Positions 1-6,379 of a stretch of DNA of 19,774 nucleotides are shown here, in pieces. The notes beneath the pieces are model-generated. The model was not told the origin of the DNA, made no database searches, and saw only the letters and a list, made by a program, of their open reading frames with translations. The DNA comes from DALYDP01 sp964541635 (GTDB lineage Bacteria; Patescibacteriota; Gracilibacteria; Peribacterales; Peribacteraceae): positions 1 through 19,774 of the forward strand of contig CAZIQM010000019.1 of assembly GCA_964541635.1 (NCBI GenBank), written 5' to 3'. Each line of letters starts with the position of its first letter. Within the stretch, counting starts at the first letter, position 1. The position numbers and the translations under genes are program-made.

Positions 1-446
1 AGCCGATGAACACGTCGCCGAACGGCATCCCCGAGCAGACGCTCCCGAGCATGGACTTCGTCTTCTCGCTCCAGCCCACCTTCGTGGCGCGCGGCACCAC
101 GACCGACATCCCGCAGATGACGCAGATCCTGACGGCCGCGCTGAAGCACCGCGGCTTCGCGTTCGTCGACCTGCTGCAGGCGTGCCCCACGTGGAACCAC
201 TTCGCCACGCAGTCGTACCTGCTCGACCACTGCCGCCCGGTCGAGAACCACGACGCGTCCGATTTCGCCAAGGCCCGCGCCCTGGCCGTGGACACGACGA
301 CGACCATCGCCACGGGCGTGCTCTACCAACGCGAAGACGTGCCGAGCTTCTACGAGCGCCTGGTGCCGCGGCAGGGGAAGGACACGACCGCGGTCGACGA
401 AGTGGCCATCACGGACGTGACGGCGCTCATGGCCCAGTTCGTCTGA
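1..446 (+). CDS. 2-oxoacid:ferredoxin oxidoreductase, beta (TPP-binding) subunit, 5'-truncated by the window
   Basis: This is the C-terminal part of the thiamine-diphosphate subunit of a 2-oxoacid:ferredoxin oxidoreductase, which decarboxylates pyruvate or 2-oxoglutarate with CoA and passes the electrons to ferredoxin. The reading frame is open from base 3 and enters from outside the window; the in-frame ATG at 6 is internal. About 147 residues are visible. Recognisable pieces are the PTFVARGTT segment, the helix around IPQMTQILTAALKHRGF and the FVDLLQACPTWN segment, which correspond to the conserved end of the KorB/PorB-type beta subunit. The alpha subunit would be expected upstream, outside the window. 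The substrate cannot be told from this part. The stop codon abuts the stop of the convergent M23 gene with no base between them. Confidence 0.8.
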   Translation, partial: PMNTSPNGIPEQTLPSMDFVFSLQPTFVARGTTTDIPQMTQILTAALKHRGFAFVDLLQACPTWNHFATQSYLLDHCRPVENHDASDFAKARALAVDTTTTIATGVLYQREDVPSFYERLVPRQGKDTTAVDEVAITDVTALMAQFV

Positions 447-983
447 TTACCCGATCGAGGGGTTGTGGAGGTACTGGTTCGGCGGGAAGGTGACCGCCAG
501 GTATTCCTTCGCGAAGTCGGTGTACGTCGCGTGCTGGCGGACGTTCTGGTCTTGCCACAGGCGCGTGAGTTCCGTGACGTCGATCGCGCCCTCGTAGCCG
601 TTGTCTTTGTTCAGCACGGTCTTGCCGTTCATGAGCTTGAAGGTCCAGTGGAGGTGCGGCGCCGTCGAGAAGCCGGTCATGCCGCTCTTCGCCACGGGGT
701 CGCCCTGCGAGACGTTCTGTCCGTTCGCGACCTTCACCTCCGAGAGGTGCCCGAGGAGCGATCTGCGCGTGGGTCCGTCGATGACCACGTACTTCCCGTA
801 GCCTTTGTCGCCGTCGTCTTTCACCGTCGCCACCCCGTCGTGCGGGGCGTAGACCGTGGTGCCGATATCGCAGCCGAAATCGATGCCGTTGTGGCCCGCC
901 AGGCCGAATTGACTGTAGACCTCGGGCCGTTGGCCGAAGCCTTGGGTGACGGTCGGGGTGCCGGGGAGGGGGCAGAAGATCAT
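447..983 (-). CDS. M23 family metallopeptidase (LytM-type peptidoglycan endopeptidase)
   Basis: Zinc metallopeptidase of the M23/LytM fold, expected to cut peptide cross-links of peptidoglycan. All metal and catalytic positions are present: H31 and D35 in GHNGIDFG, H79 in LLGHLS, and H110/H112 in APHLHW. The 178-aa protein is little more than the catalytic domain plus a C-terminal helix and tail. The odd point is the N-terminus: it begins MIFCPLPGTPTV and goes straight into the domain, with no signal peptide, lipobox or membrane helix, so the export route is unclear. The start at 983 is supported by a TACAGT -10 box ending 7 nt upstream (991-996), which predicts a leaderless mRNA. It diverges from trmD across only 23 bp and its stop abuts the stop of the oxidoreductase gene. 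Confidence 0.9.
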   Translation of the reverse strand: MIFCPLPGTPTVTQGFGQRPEVYSQFGLAGHNGIDFGCDIGTTVYAPHDGVATVKDDGDKGYGKYVVIDGPTRRSLLGHLSEVKVANGQNVSQGDPVAKSGMTGFSTAPHLHWTFKLMNGKTVLNKDNGYEGAIDVTELTRLWQDQNVRQHATYTDFAKEYLAVTFPPNQYLHNPSIG

Positions 984-990
984 GGCCCGT

Positions 991-996
991 ACTGTA
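991..996 (-). promoter_or_regulatory. -10 box TACAGT of the M23 peptidase gene, leaderless
   Basis: TACAGT on the minus strand is followed by 7 nt and then the ATG at 983. A start of transcription about 7 nt after a -10 box would fall on the A of the start codon. No Shine-Dalgarno sequence is present. It overlaps the opposing trmD -10 by two bases. No clear -35 is seen. Confidence 0.6.
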
Positions 997-1000
997 CACT
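995..1000 (+). promoter_or_regulatory. -10 box TACACT of trmD, leaderless
   Basis: TACACT ends 6 nt before the GTG start at 1007. The first residues of TrmD (MRIDIVTLFPGMF) are strongly conserved, so the start is secure and the mRNA would have no leader. No -35 is recognisable. Confidence 0.65.
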
Positions 1001-1006
1001 CCGTCC

Positions 1007-1663
1007 GTGCGCATCGATATCGTCACGCTCTTCCCCGGCATGTTCGAAGGCCCGCTGACCGCGAGCATCCTCGGCCGCGCGCGCGAGGAAGGCCACGTCG
1101 ATATCCGGTTCCACGACCTGCGCGCGTACGGCAAAGGCTCGTACCACCAGGTGGACGACAAACCCTACGGCGGCGGCGTGGGCATGGTGATGATGGCCGA
1201 ACCGCTCGTGACCGTCATCGAGGAGATCATGGCGACGGACGCGTCGAAGAAACCCCATCGCGTCTACCTCTCGCCCCGCGGGCGCCGGCTCGACCAACAG
1301 TACGTCGAAGAACTGAGCGCGAAGGACTGGCTGCTCTTCGTCTGCGGCCACTACGAAGGCATCGACCAGCGCGTGATCGACGGCGGATGGATCGACGAAG
1401 AAGTCTCGATCGGAGACTATGTGCTCACGGGCGGCGAGCTGCCGGCGATGGTCGTGATCGATGCCGTCGCGCGCCAGCTCCCCGGGGTGCTCGGCAAAGA
1501 CGAATCGTCGCACGAGGAAAGCTTCTCCCCGGCGCTCGACCGCAAAAAGGAGTACCCCCACTACACCCGCCCGGAGGAGTTCCGCGGCCTGAAAGTGCCG
1601 GAGGTCCTCATCAACGGGAACCACAAGAAGATCGCGGAATGGCGGAAGGAACAGACGACGTGA
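1007..1663 (+). CDS. trmD: tRNA (guanine37-N1)-methyltransferase TrmD
   Basis: TrmD methylates G37 of tRNAs that read CNN codons, using S-adenosylmethionine, and so prevents +1 frameshifting. The sequence shows the family's N-terminus MRIDIVTLFPGMF, the YGGGVGMVM segment, the FVCGHYEGIDQRV motif and the knot-loop motif SIGDYVLTGGE followed by LPAMVVIDAV. At 218 aa it is slightly shorter than the usual 230-250 aa, but complete. It starts with GTG at 1007, fixed by the conserved N-terminus and by the -10 box 6 nt upstream. There is no rimM, rpsP or rplS neighbour, so the usual ribosomal operon is broken up here. The gene is divergent from the M23 peptidase gene. Confidence 0.97.
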   Translation: MRIDIVTLFPGMFEGPLTASILGRAREEGHVDIRFHDLRAYGKGSYHQVDDKPYGGGVGMVMMAEPLVTVIEEIMATDASKKPHRVYLSPRGRRLDQQYVEELSAKDWLLFVCGHYEGIDQRVIDGGWIDEEVSIGDYVLTGGELPAMVVIDAVARQLPGVLGKDESSHEESFSPALDRKKEYPHYTRPEEFRGLKVPEVLINGNHKKIAEWRKEQTT

Positions 1664-1670
1664 AGGTTTC

Positions 1671-1698
1671 TTGACTTCGGTCCTTTTCGGCGCATAAC
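1671..1698 (+). promoter_or_regulatory. Candidate -35/-10 promoter of the 91-aa orphan gene
   Basis: TTGACT (1671-1676) is followed by 16 nt and CATAAC (1693-1698). The -35 is good, while the -10 is approximate, with the overlapping ATAACT and TAACTA as alternatives. The predicted leader is about 50 nt, with a GGAG Shine-Dalgarno sequence at 1744-1747, 8 nt before the ATG. The promoter lies directly after trmD. Confidence 0.55.
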
Positions 1699-1755
1699 TA
1701 TCACAATCCTCGCCGTTCGAGCGGGGTGTTCACTTCCACCGTCGGAGACGAAACG

Positions 1756-2031
1756 ATGAACCAGTTTGATCCCGAAGAGTGGCATCAGTTCGGGGTGTCG
1801 ACCGCGCGACCGCACGTCGCGGCCCGGGAATACTGTCCGCTGCTGCCGAGCGCGCCCGCCTTCTTCCAGGAAGGCGTGTACCTCGTCAGCCGTTACGCGT
1901 GCTACCTGCGCGCGTACCGCAAGGAGTTCTTACGCAACGGCCTCCGCGTGCCGGCGTTGAAAACCATCCGGCAGCTCCTGAGGCTCGAGACCCCGCCGCA
2001 GATCTTCTCTTCCTTCGCCAAAGCGGCGTAA
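1756..2031 (+). CDS. Hypothetical protein, 91 aa
   Basis: I do not recognise the family. The start is set at 1756 (MNQFDPEEWHQFG), not at the upstream in-frame codon 1726, because GGAG stands 8 nt before this ATG. The protein is soluble-looking, without a signal peptide or membrane helix. A central aromatic and basic stretch (YLVSRYACYLRAYRKEF) is followed by a basic helix (LKTIRQLLRLE). It forms a single-gene unit with its own promoter at 1671-1698 and a strong hairpin at 2055-2085. This plan (own -35, about 50-nt leader, Shine-Dalgarno, downstream hairpin) is shared with the orphan genes at 6380, 15137 and 15751 but not with the housekeeping genes. The codon pattern looks like that of its neighbours. 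Confidence 0.7.
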   Translation: MNQFDPEEWHQFGVSTARPHVAAREYCPLLPSAPAFFQEGVYLVSRYACYLRAYRKEFLRNGLRVPALKTIRQLLRLETPPQIFSSFAKAA

Positions 2032-2054
2032 GCCGTTTCCGACCCCATTCAACC

Positions 2055-2085
2055 GAGCCCGGTGCACGCAGCGTGCACCGGGCTC
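2055..2085 (+). terminator. Strong hairpin after the 91-aa gene
   Basis: A perfect 14-bp stem (2055-2068 with 2072-2085) with a 3-nt loop, or 13 bp with a 5-nt loop, is followed by TTGTCC. The T-tract is weak, so termination is likely rather than certain. It lies 23 bp after the stop codon and just before the end of the convergent SLH gene. Confidence 0.65.
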
Positions 2086-2107
2086 TTGTCCGTCTGCGGT
2101 CGATGGA

Positions 2108-2782
2108 TCAGTACTTGCGGATGTTGCTGAGGCTCTGCGACGTCTTGTCCTGGCGGTCGGCCTTCAGGCGGTAGAGGATCTCGGCCATCTCGCCGCGCGT
2201 GATGGGATCGCTGAAGTTATTGATGCTCGACGGGATCGCGTGCCGTTCGGCGAGGGCGCGGGCGTAGGGCATGAACCAGTCGTCGTTCGGCTCCGTCACG
2301 ATGTCGTAGGCGAAGGTGCTCGCGAGCATCTTCATCGCTTCGGCCACGTTGATCGTGCGGTTCGGCTTGTAGGTGCCGTCGTCATAGCCGTTGACGATCT
2401 TCGAGACTTTCACGGTGCACACGGCGGGCGCGTACCAGGCGTCGCGCTGCACGTCGGAGAAGAAGACCGTTTGGTCCTCGGGTTTGACGTTCTCGTTCAT
2501 GCAATCCGTGACGCGGGCGTTGCGAAGGATGAACGGGTTGGCGATGAGCTTCGCGAACTCCGCGCGGTTCAGGCGGTTGTCGGGCTTGAACGTGCCGTCC
2601 TCGTAACCCGTGAGGACGTTGCCGTTGCGCAGGAATTCGATGCCTTCGTAGCCGGCGGAGCCTTGCGGCACGTCGGTGAAGGGCTTATCGGCGAACGCCG
2701 GGGAGGTGCCCTGCGCGAAGGCCGTCGTGGCCATCGAGAGGAGCGATAACGCCGCGGCGACGCGGGCGGGGAAGTGGTTCAT
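2108..2782 (-). CDS. S-layer homology (SLH) domain protein, secreted
   Basis: A 224-aa exported protein made almost entirely of SLH domains, which bind secondary cell-wall polymers and anchor proteins at the cell surface. Residues 1-23 form a signal peptide (hydrophobic core AAALSLLSMATTAFA, cleavage after AFA). The first SLH unit runs from about residue 33 (FTDVPQGSAGYEGIEFL, then GYEDGTFKPDNRLNRAE). The second starts at FFSDVQRDAWYAPAV and contains GYDDGTYKPNRTINVAE. The third is partial, ending ITRGEMAEILYRL. No other domain is attached, so it may be a surface protein in its own right. Neither a Shine-Dalgarno sequence nor a convincing -10 box is seen before the ATG at 2782, which makes it an exception to the leaderless pattern around it. 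It diverges from the YggU gene across 33 bp. Confidence 0.9.
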   Translation of the reverse strand: MNHFPARVAAALSLLSMATTAFAQGTSPAFADKPFTDVPQGSAGYEGIEFLRNGNVLTGYEDGTFKPDNRLNRAEFAKLIANPFILRNARVTDCMNENVKPEDQTVFFSDVQRDAWYAPAVCTVKVSKIVNGYDDGTYKPNRTINVAEAMKMLASTFAYDIVTEPNDDWFMPYARALAERHAIPSSINNFSDPITRGEMAEILYRLKADRQDKTSQSLSNIRKY

Positions 2783-2803
2783 ACGGAAGAGGGGGAAGGG
2801 AGG

Positions 2804-2809
2804 TAGGAT
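2804..2809 (+). promoter_or_regulatory. -10 box TAGGAT of the YggU-family gene, leaderless
   Basis: TAGGAT ends 6 nt before the GTG at 2816. No Shine-Dalgarno sequence or -35 is seen. The spacing predicts transcription starting at the start codon. Confidence 0.6.
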
Positions 2810-2815
2810 GACGGG

Positions 2816-3088
2816 GTGAACGATGAGTTGCGCGACGGCTTGGCCCGGGAAGGGAAGGTGGTTCTCACGTTCCGCGTGCGGCCGAATGCCCGGCAGACCC
2901 GTCTGAAGGAGCGGATGGCGGATGGCGCGTGGAAGGTCGACATCGCCGTTGCCCCAGAAGACGGAGCAGCGAACGCGCTCTTACGCCGCTTCGTAGCGGC
3001 CGGATTCGGCGTGCCCGTTTCGCACGTGGAAATCGTCTCCGGACAGGGGTCGCGGGAGAAGCGTTTGAGGATCACAGCGCCTCGCTGA
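2816..3088 (+). CDS. DUF167 / YggU (UPF0235) family protein
   Basis: A 90-aa protein of the small DUF167 fold, widespread and of unknown biochemical role. The family pattern is clear: LTFRVRPNARQTRL near the N-terminus, WKVDIAVAPEDGAANALLRRFVA in the middle (the 'P..G.AN..L' signature), and VSHVEIVSGQGSREKRLRI at the end. Its length equals that of the family. It starts with GTG at 2816, chosen from the -10 box 6 nt upstream and the family length. The last 17 bp overlap the end of the convergent DsbA-fold lipoprotein gene. Confidence 0.88.
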   Translation: MNDELRDGLAREGKVVLTFRVRPNARQTRLKERMADGAWKVDIAVAPEDGAANALLRRFVAAGFGVPVSHVEIVSGQGSREKRLRITAPR

Positions 3089-3791
3089 TGGCTCCCACGA
3101 GGTCCGCTTGGGTGGGCAATCCCACGACCGCCTTGCCGCGGATCACGTAGGTCGGCACGAGCGTCACGCCGTCCGCGGCCGCCTTCGTGGCGAGCGGGGC
3201 GAGCACGTCGCCGCTCATGGAGCGGACGCACGCGTCGAACGCGTCCAGGGTGATGCCGAGGTCGGCGAGCGTTTCGGCGTCGAGGGTCGTGACGCCGTCG
3301 CGGTACAAGCGTTCGTGCACGGCGTATCCTTTCCCTTGGTCCGCGGTGCACATGGTGGTGCGCACGGCGTCTTCTTCCCCGTCGTATTTGTCGATCGGCA
3401 GCGTGACGAGTTGGATCGCCAGCTTCCCCGTGCGCACGAAACGCTCGAGGAGCACGGGCATGCGCAGGCGTTGGAATTCCCGCGCGTAGGGCGAGAGGGG
3501 GTTGAGGTAGACCGTGATCGACAGCGGGGCGTTTTCGTCGCCCACGACGAGCGTGTCGGCGTCGCGCGATTCCGCCACGTCGATCAGCGCGCCCGTCGAA
3601 AGGGAGGGCTGCACCGGCGCCTCGAACGGTTCCACCGTCACGTCCACCGCGTCGCCGCTGCCCGTCTCGGCGGATGAAGCGGCGCCCGCCGAAGACGACG
3701 CGGCGCCGTCGTCCGGAACAACGGACCGGAACGTCGGGGCACACGCCGCGAGCAGCACGAGGGCCGATGCGGGGATGAGTCGTTTCAGCAC
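3072..3791 (-). CDS. DsbA-fold (thioredoxin-like) lipoprotein lacking the CXXC active site
   Basis: A 239-aa envelope lipoprotein. The N-terminus (MLKRLIPASALVLLAAC) is a lipoprotein signal with Cys17 as the lipidation site, followed by a low-complexity Ser/Ala/Gly linker to about residue 65. Residues 80-239 have the DsbA/Thioredoxin_4 layout: GDENAPLSITVYLN, the active-site position, a helical insert, and the cis-proline loop VTLVPTYVIRGKAVVG near the end. Where the family has CPYC, this protein reads S100-P-Y-A103, so both redox cysteines are gone, and it cannot act as a normal thiol oxidase. A binding or chaperone role is an inference. The GTG start at 3791 is chosen over longer frames because it gives the lipobox and sits 6 nt after a TACGAT box. 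It diverges from the glycosyltransferase gene. Confidence 0.85.
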   Translation of the reverse strand: MLKRLIPASALVLLAACAPTFRSVVPDDGAASSSAGAASSAETGSGDAVDVTVEPFEAPVQPSLSTGALIDVAESRDADTLVVGDENAPLSITVYLNPLSPYAREFQRLRMPVLLERFVRTGKLAIQLVTLPIDKYDGEEDAVRTTMCTADQGKGYAVHERLYRDGVTTLDAETLADLGITLDAFDACVRSMSGDVLAPLATKAAADGVTLVPTYVIRGKAVVGLPTQADLVGAISEAL

Positions 3792-3797
3792 GGCGCG

Positions 3798-3803
3798 ATC
3801 GTA
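3798..3803 (-). promoter_or_regulatory. -10 box TACGAT of the DsbA-fold lipoprotein gene, leaderless
   Basis: TACGAT on the minus strand ends 6 nt before the GTG at 3791. No Shine-Dalgarno sequence is present. Confidence 0.6.
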
Positions 3804-3824
3804 CCCGCCTTGAAACCCAACTGC

Positions 3825-3830
3825 TATGCT
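3825..3830 (+). promoter_or_regulatory. -10 box TATGCT of the WecG/TagA gene, leaderless
   Basis: TATGCT ends 7 nt before the ATG at 3838. This argues for 3838 as the start rather than the in-frame ATG at 3826, which lies inside the -10 box. Confidence 0.62.
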
Positions 3831-3837
3831 CGTCCGC

Positions 3838-4602
3838 ATGGACCGCGTAGCCATCCTCGGCGTGCCCTTCGACCCGCTTGGCCCCGCGCAAGCGGTCGAC
3901 CGCTTGCGCGCGATGCTCACAGGATCGGCCCAATGCCAGGTCGCGACGCCGAACAACGAGATGCTCGTGGAGGCGGACCGCAACGAACCGTTCCGCTCGC
4001 TCCTGAATCGCACGTCGCTTAACCTCGCCGACAGCACGGGCGTCCTCTGGGCCTCGCGATGGCTGGAGCGGCCGTTGCCGGCGCGCGTCACCGGCGTCGA
4101 TACCGCGACAGCCCTCTGCACGACGCTCGATGGATCGACCCCGGTGTTCCTACTCGGTGGGAAGGAGGGGATCGCCTGGCGCGCCGCGGCCGCCCTGCGC
4201 GCGGCGAATCCCACGCTGAAGATCGTCGGCACACGCTCGGGTTCGCCCAAAGACGACGACGCACCCGGCATCGTCGACATGATCAACGCGTCGGGCGCGA
4301 AGCTGCTCCTCGTGGCGTACGGCGCGCCCGCGCAGGAGTTCTGGATCGACAAGCACCTGCGCGAAATGCCGTCCGTCCGCGTCGCCATGGGCATCGGCGG
4401 CACGTTCGACTTCCTCGCGGGCGCCAAAAAGCGCGCGCCGTCCTGGATGCGCGCGGTCGGCCTCGAGTGGCTGTATCGGTTCGTCCAAGAGCCGTCGCGC
4501 TACAAGCGGATGTGGCGGGCGGTCGTCGTGTTCCCGTTACTCGTTCTTACTCGCGCAGGCGCTCCACGCGGCTCACGAACCACTCCGCCTCCCCGCGCTT
4601 GA
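3838..4602 (+). CDS. WecG/TagA/CpsF family glycosyltransferase
   Basis: Inverting GT26 enzyme that adds a sugar such as N-acetylmannosamine or its uronic acid to an undecaprenyl-diphosphate-linked acceptor at the inner face of the membrane. The family pattern is complete in 254 aa: VAILGVPFDPL, VATPNNEMLVEA, LNLADSTGVLWASRW, VTGVD, VFLLGGKEG, LLLVAYGAPAQEFWI, and near the end GIGGTFDFLAGAKKRAPSWM with LEWLYRFVQEPSRYKRMWRA. The start at 3838 is chosen from the -10 box. The last 16 residues (after VLTRAG, rich in Arg, Thr and Pro) are unusual for the family and coincide with a 56-bp overlap with the convergent gene at 4547, so this tail may be an extension. With uppS nearby making the lipid carrier, it fits an envelope-glycan pathway. 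The donor sugar is unknown. Confidence 0.92.
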   Translation: MDRVAILGVPFDPLGPAQAVDRLRAMLTGSAQCQVATPNNEMLVEADRNEPFRSLLNRTSLNLADSTGVLWASRWLERPLPARVTGVDTATALCTTLDGSTPVFLLGGKEGIAWRAAAALRAANPTLKIVGTRSGSPKDDDAPGIVDMINASGAKLLLVAYGAPAQEFWIDKHLREMPSVRVAMGIGGTFDFLAGAKKRAPSWMRAVGLEWLYRFVQEPSRYKRMWRAVVVFPLLVLTRAGAPRGSRTTPPPRA

Positions 4603-4873
4603 GCTTGATGAGCGAGGGGCCGTTCTTCGTCTCGGCGAGGTAGTCGCGCTCGGTGTCCTGCTCCCGGATGAGGGTCGATTGCCCGATTTCTTCTTCCGGC
4701 AGGAGGAGGTAGATGGCCAGGTCCGGCTTGTCGGTCAGGGCCGCCGCGAAGTTGTGGCTCGCCCGCGCGAAACAGGCCGCGCCGACGACGATCGTGAGGC
4801 ACGACAACGCCGCCCACAGCACCGTCATGCGGTAGCCGTGGTTGCTGAGCATGTGGACCTGGAATCCGCGCAT
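4547..4873 (-). CDS. Hypothetical single-pass membrane protein, 108 aa
   Basis: I do not recognise the family. The start at 4873 (MRGFQVHMLSNHGYR) is chosen because a TACAAT -10 box ends 8 nt upstream. A longer frame to 4945 would run through that promoter and that of gpmA. One hydrophobic segment at residues 17-36 (VLWAALSCLTIVVGAACFA) is preceded by basic residues and followed by about 70 polar residues, rich in Glu and Arg at the end. This suggests a membrane-anchored protein with the C-terminal part outside. There is no lipobox. Its 3' end overlaps the WecG/TagA gene by 56 bp on the opposite strand, and it diverges from gpmA. The function is unknown. Confidence 0.75.
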   Translation of the reverse strand: MRGFQVHMLSNHGYRMTVLWAALSCLTIVVGAACFARASHNFAAALTDKPDLAIYLLLPEEEIGQSTLIREQDTERDYLAETKNGPSLIKLKRGEAEWFVSRVERLRE

Positions 4874-4881
4874 ATCAGGAT

Positions 4882-4887
4882 ATTGTA
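4882..4887 (-). promoter_or_regulatory. -10 box TACAAT of the 108-aa membrane protein gene, leaderless
   Basis: TACAAT on the minus strand ends 8 nt before the ATG at 4873. It differs from the TATAAT consensus at one base. No Shine-Dalgarno sequence is present. Confidence 0.65.
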
Positions 4888-4922
4888 GCAGAAATGCCGT
4901 TGGCGCGCCACCGCCGCCGGGG

Positions 4923-4928
4923 TAGGCT
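4923..4928 (+). promoter_or_regulatory. -10 box TAGGCT of gpmA-uppS, near-leaderless
   Basis: TAGGCT ends 9 nt before the ATG at 4938. No Shine-Dalgarno sequence precedes the start. Confidence 0.55.
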
Positions 4929-4937
4929 GGCGCCGCT

Positions 4938-5600
4938 ATGGGCACTCTCGTTTTGGTCCGTCACGGACTTTCCCAATGGAACCTGGAGAACCGGTTTACC
5001 GGTTGGACCGACGTCCCCTTGTCCGACCGCGGACGCGAGGACGCCGCCGCGTCCGCCTCTGTTCTCTCCGACCTGCGCTTCGACGTCGCCTGGACGTCGC
5101 GGTTGCAGCGCGCGAACGACACGCTCGCCACGATCCTCAAGGGCATCGGCCAGGAGGGCGTGACGGTCGAGAAAGACACCGCGCTCAACGAGCGCCACTA
5201 CGGCGACCTGCAGGGCCTCGATAAGGGCGAGACGATCAAGAAGCACGGTGAAGAGCAGGTGAAGCTCTGGCGCCGCAGCTACGCCACGCGCCCGCCGAAC
5301 GGCGAGAGCATGGAAGACTGCGAACGGCGCGTGACGCCGGTGTTCACGCAGTACATCCTGCCGCTCCTCAACGACGGCAAGACGGTGTTGGTCGCCGCGC
5401 ACGGCAACAGCATCAAGCCGATCATGCGGTACCTCGAGAACCTGGAGCAGGAAGCGAGCGCCTCGCTCGAGGTGTCGCTCACGACGCCGTACGTCTACGT
5501 CGTCGAAAACGGGAAGATGGTCTCCAAGGAAACGCGCGTCGTGAAAGGCATCGTCCTCCGCGTCGACCAGAAGACCGGCGAGCCGGTCATCCAAGAGTAA
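4938..5600 (+). CDS. gpmA: 2,3-bisphosphoglycerate-dependent phosphoglycerate mutase
   Basis: Cofactor-dependent mutase interconverting 3- and 2-phosphoglycerate in glycolysis and gluconeogenesis. The phosphohistidine motif is at residues 8-14 (RHGLSQW, with H9 the residue phosphorylated). It is followed by NLENRFTGWTDVPLSDRG, the catalytic-Glu segment ALNERHYGDLQG, the substrate-binding stretch RRSYATRPPNGES and the second histidine in VAAHGNSIKP. All features separate it from the general histidine-phosphatase family. At 220 aa it is at the short end for the family (about 230-250 aa). The start at 4938 is fixed by MGTLVLVRHG. The uppS gene begins 7 nt after its stop without its own -10 box, so the two are probably one transcript. 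Confidence 0.96.
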   Translation: MGTLVLVRHGLSQWNLENRFTGWTDVPLSDRGREDAAASASVLSDLRFDVAWTSRLQRANDTLATILKGIGQEGVTVEKDTALNERHYGDLQGLDKGETIKKHGEEQVKLWRRSYATRPPNGESMEDCERRVTPVFTQYILPLLNDGKTVLVAAHGNSIKPIMRYLENLEQEASASLEVSLTTPYVYVVENGKMVSKETRVVKGIVLRVDQKTGEPVIQE

Positions 5601-5607
5601 CGCTCCT

Positions 5608-6282
5608 ATGGAGAAGAATTTCCACCTGGCCATCATTTGCGACGGCAACCGCCGTTGGGCGAAGTCCCGGGGCATGATGCCGTGGGACGGCCACCGCGTG
5701 GCCATCGAGAATTTCCGTTCCACCATCGACTGGTGCCGCGATAACCCGCGCATCGGCGCCCTCACGTTGTGGGCGTTCTCGACCGAGAACTGGGACCGCG
5801 ATCCGAAGGAGGTCGCCGAACTCATGCGGCTCTTCGATCGTTTCATGCGGTCCGAGATGGACCACATCGAAGAGAGGAAGACGCGGTTCGTTCACCAGGG
5901 GAGGAAAGACCGCATCCCCGCCAGCCTGGCGGCATTGTTCGCCGACGGCGAGGAGCGCACGAAGCACTTCACGGAGTTCACGCTGCAGATCGCGATCGAC
6001 CACGGCGGCAAGGACGAGATCGTCCGCGCGGTGAACCGCATTCCCGCGGGCACGCCCGTGACGGCGGAATCGATCCGCGCCCACCTCGACAATCCGGAGG
6101 TCCCGGACATCGATTTCGTCATCCGCACCTCCGGCGAAATCCGCACGAGCGGCTACCAAATGTGGCGTGCCGCCTACGCCGAGTGGTTCTTCCCGACGTA
6201 CCATTTCCCGGAGTTGGGTCCGGAGAAGTTGCAGGAAGCCCTCGACGAGTACGACCGCCGCCAGCGGAGGTTTGGAAAATAA
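5608..6282 (+). CDS. uppS: Isoprenyl (undecaprenyl) diphosphate synthase, cis-prenyltransferase
   Basis: Cis-prenyltransferase that condenses isopentenyl diphosphate onto farnesyl diphosphate to give the C55 lipid carrier for peptidoglycan and surface glycans. Catalytic Asp12 lies in AIICDGNRRWAKSRG. Further family marks are LTLWAFSTENWDRD, the helix with LMRLFDRFMR, LQIAIDHGGKDEIVRA, and the C-terminal IRTSGEIRTSGYQMW with AYAEWFFPTYHFPEL. Two details differ from the common bacterial form: DGNRRW instead of DGNGRW, as in mycobacterial, archaeal and eukaryotic members, and RTSGYQMW instead of RLSNFLLW. The chain length of the product could therefore differ. At 224 aa it is a normal length. 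It lies directly after gpmA and seems to be translated from the shared mRNA without a clear Shine-Dalgarno sequence. Confidence 0.95.
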   Translation: MEKNFHLAIICDGNRRWAKSRGMMPWDGHRVAIENFRSTIDWCRDNPRIGALTLWAFSTENWDRDPKEVAELMRLFDRFMRSEMDHIEERKTRFVHQGRKDRIPASLAALFADGEERTKHFTEFTLQIAIDHGGKDEIVRAVNRIPAGTPVTAESIRAHLDNPEVPDIDFVIRTSGEIRTSGYQMWRAAYAEWFFPTYHFPELGPEKLQEALDEYDRRQRRFGK

Positions 6283-6295
6283 TAAGGACGACGCA

Positions 6296-6323
6296 TTGAC
6301 TCATCGGTCAAGCGTAGTACCCT
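6296..6323 (+). promoter_or_regulatory. Candidate promoter and leader start of the 146-aa orphan gene
   Basis: TTGACT (6296-6301), 16 nt, TACCCT (6318-6323). The -10 keeps only the three most conserved bases. TTGAC and GTCAA at 6307-6311 form a 5-bp dyad over the -35, which could be an operator. The leader of about 50 nt ends with a perfect AGGAGG at 6367-6372, 7 nt before the ATG. Confidence 0.5.
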
Positions 6324-6379
6324 CGCCCGCGCGAAACGGTTCGCTCTTTTTCCCTTTAGTGCACACAGGAGGATTCGAC

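Noticed and set aside
3826..3840. Upstream start codons at 3826 (WecG), 11022 (sigma), 10956 (142-aa protein) and 1726 (91-aa protein)
   Set aside because: The first three precede or overlap the -10 boxes that fix the later starts (3838, 11103, 10947), and 1726 lacks the Shine-Dalgarno sequence that precedes 1756.
3072..4427. 451-aa minus-strand frame extending the DsbA-fold protein upstream
   Set aside because: The extra N-terminal part is the WecG/TagA gene read backwards. The lipobox and the -10 box place the start at 3791.
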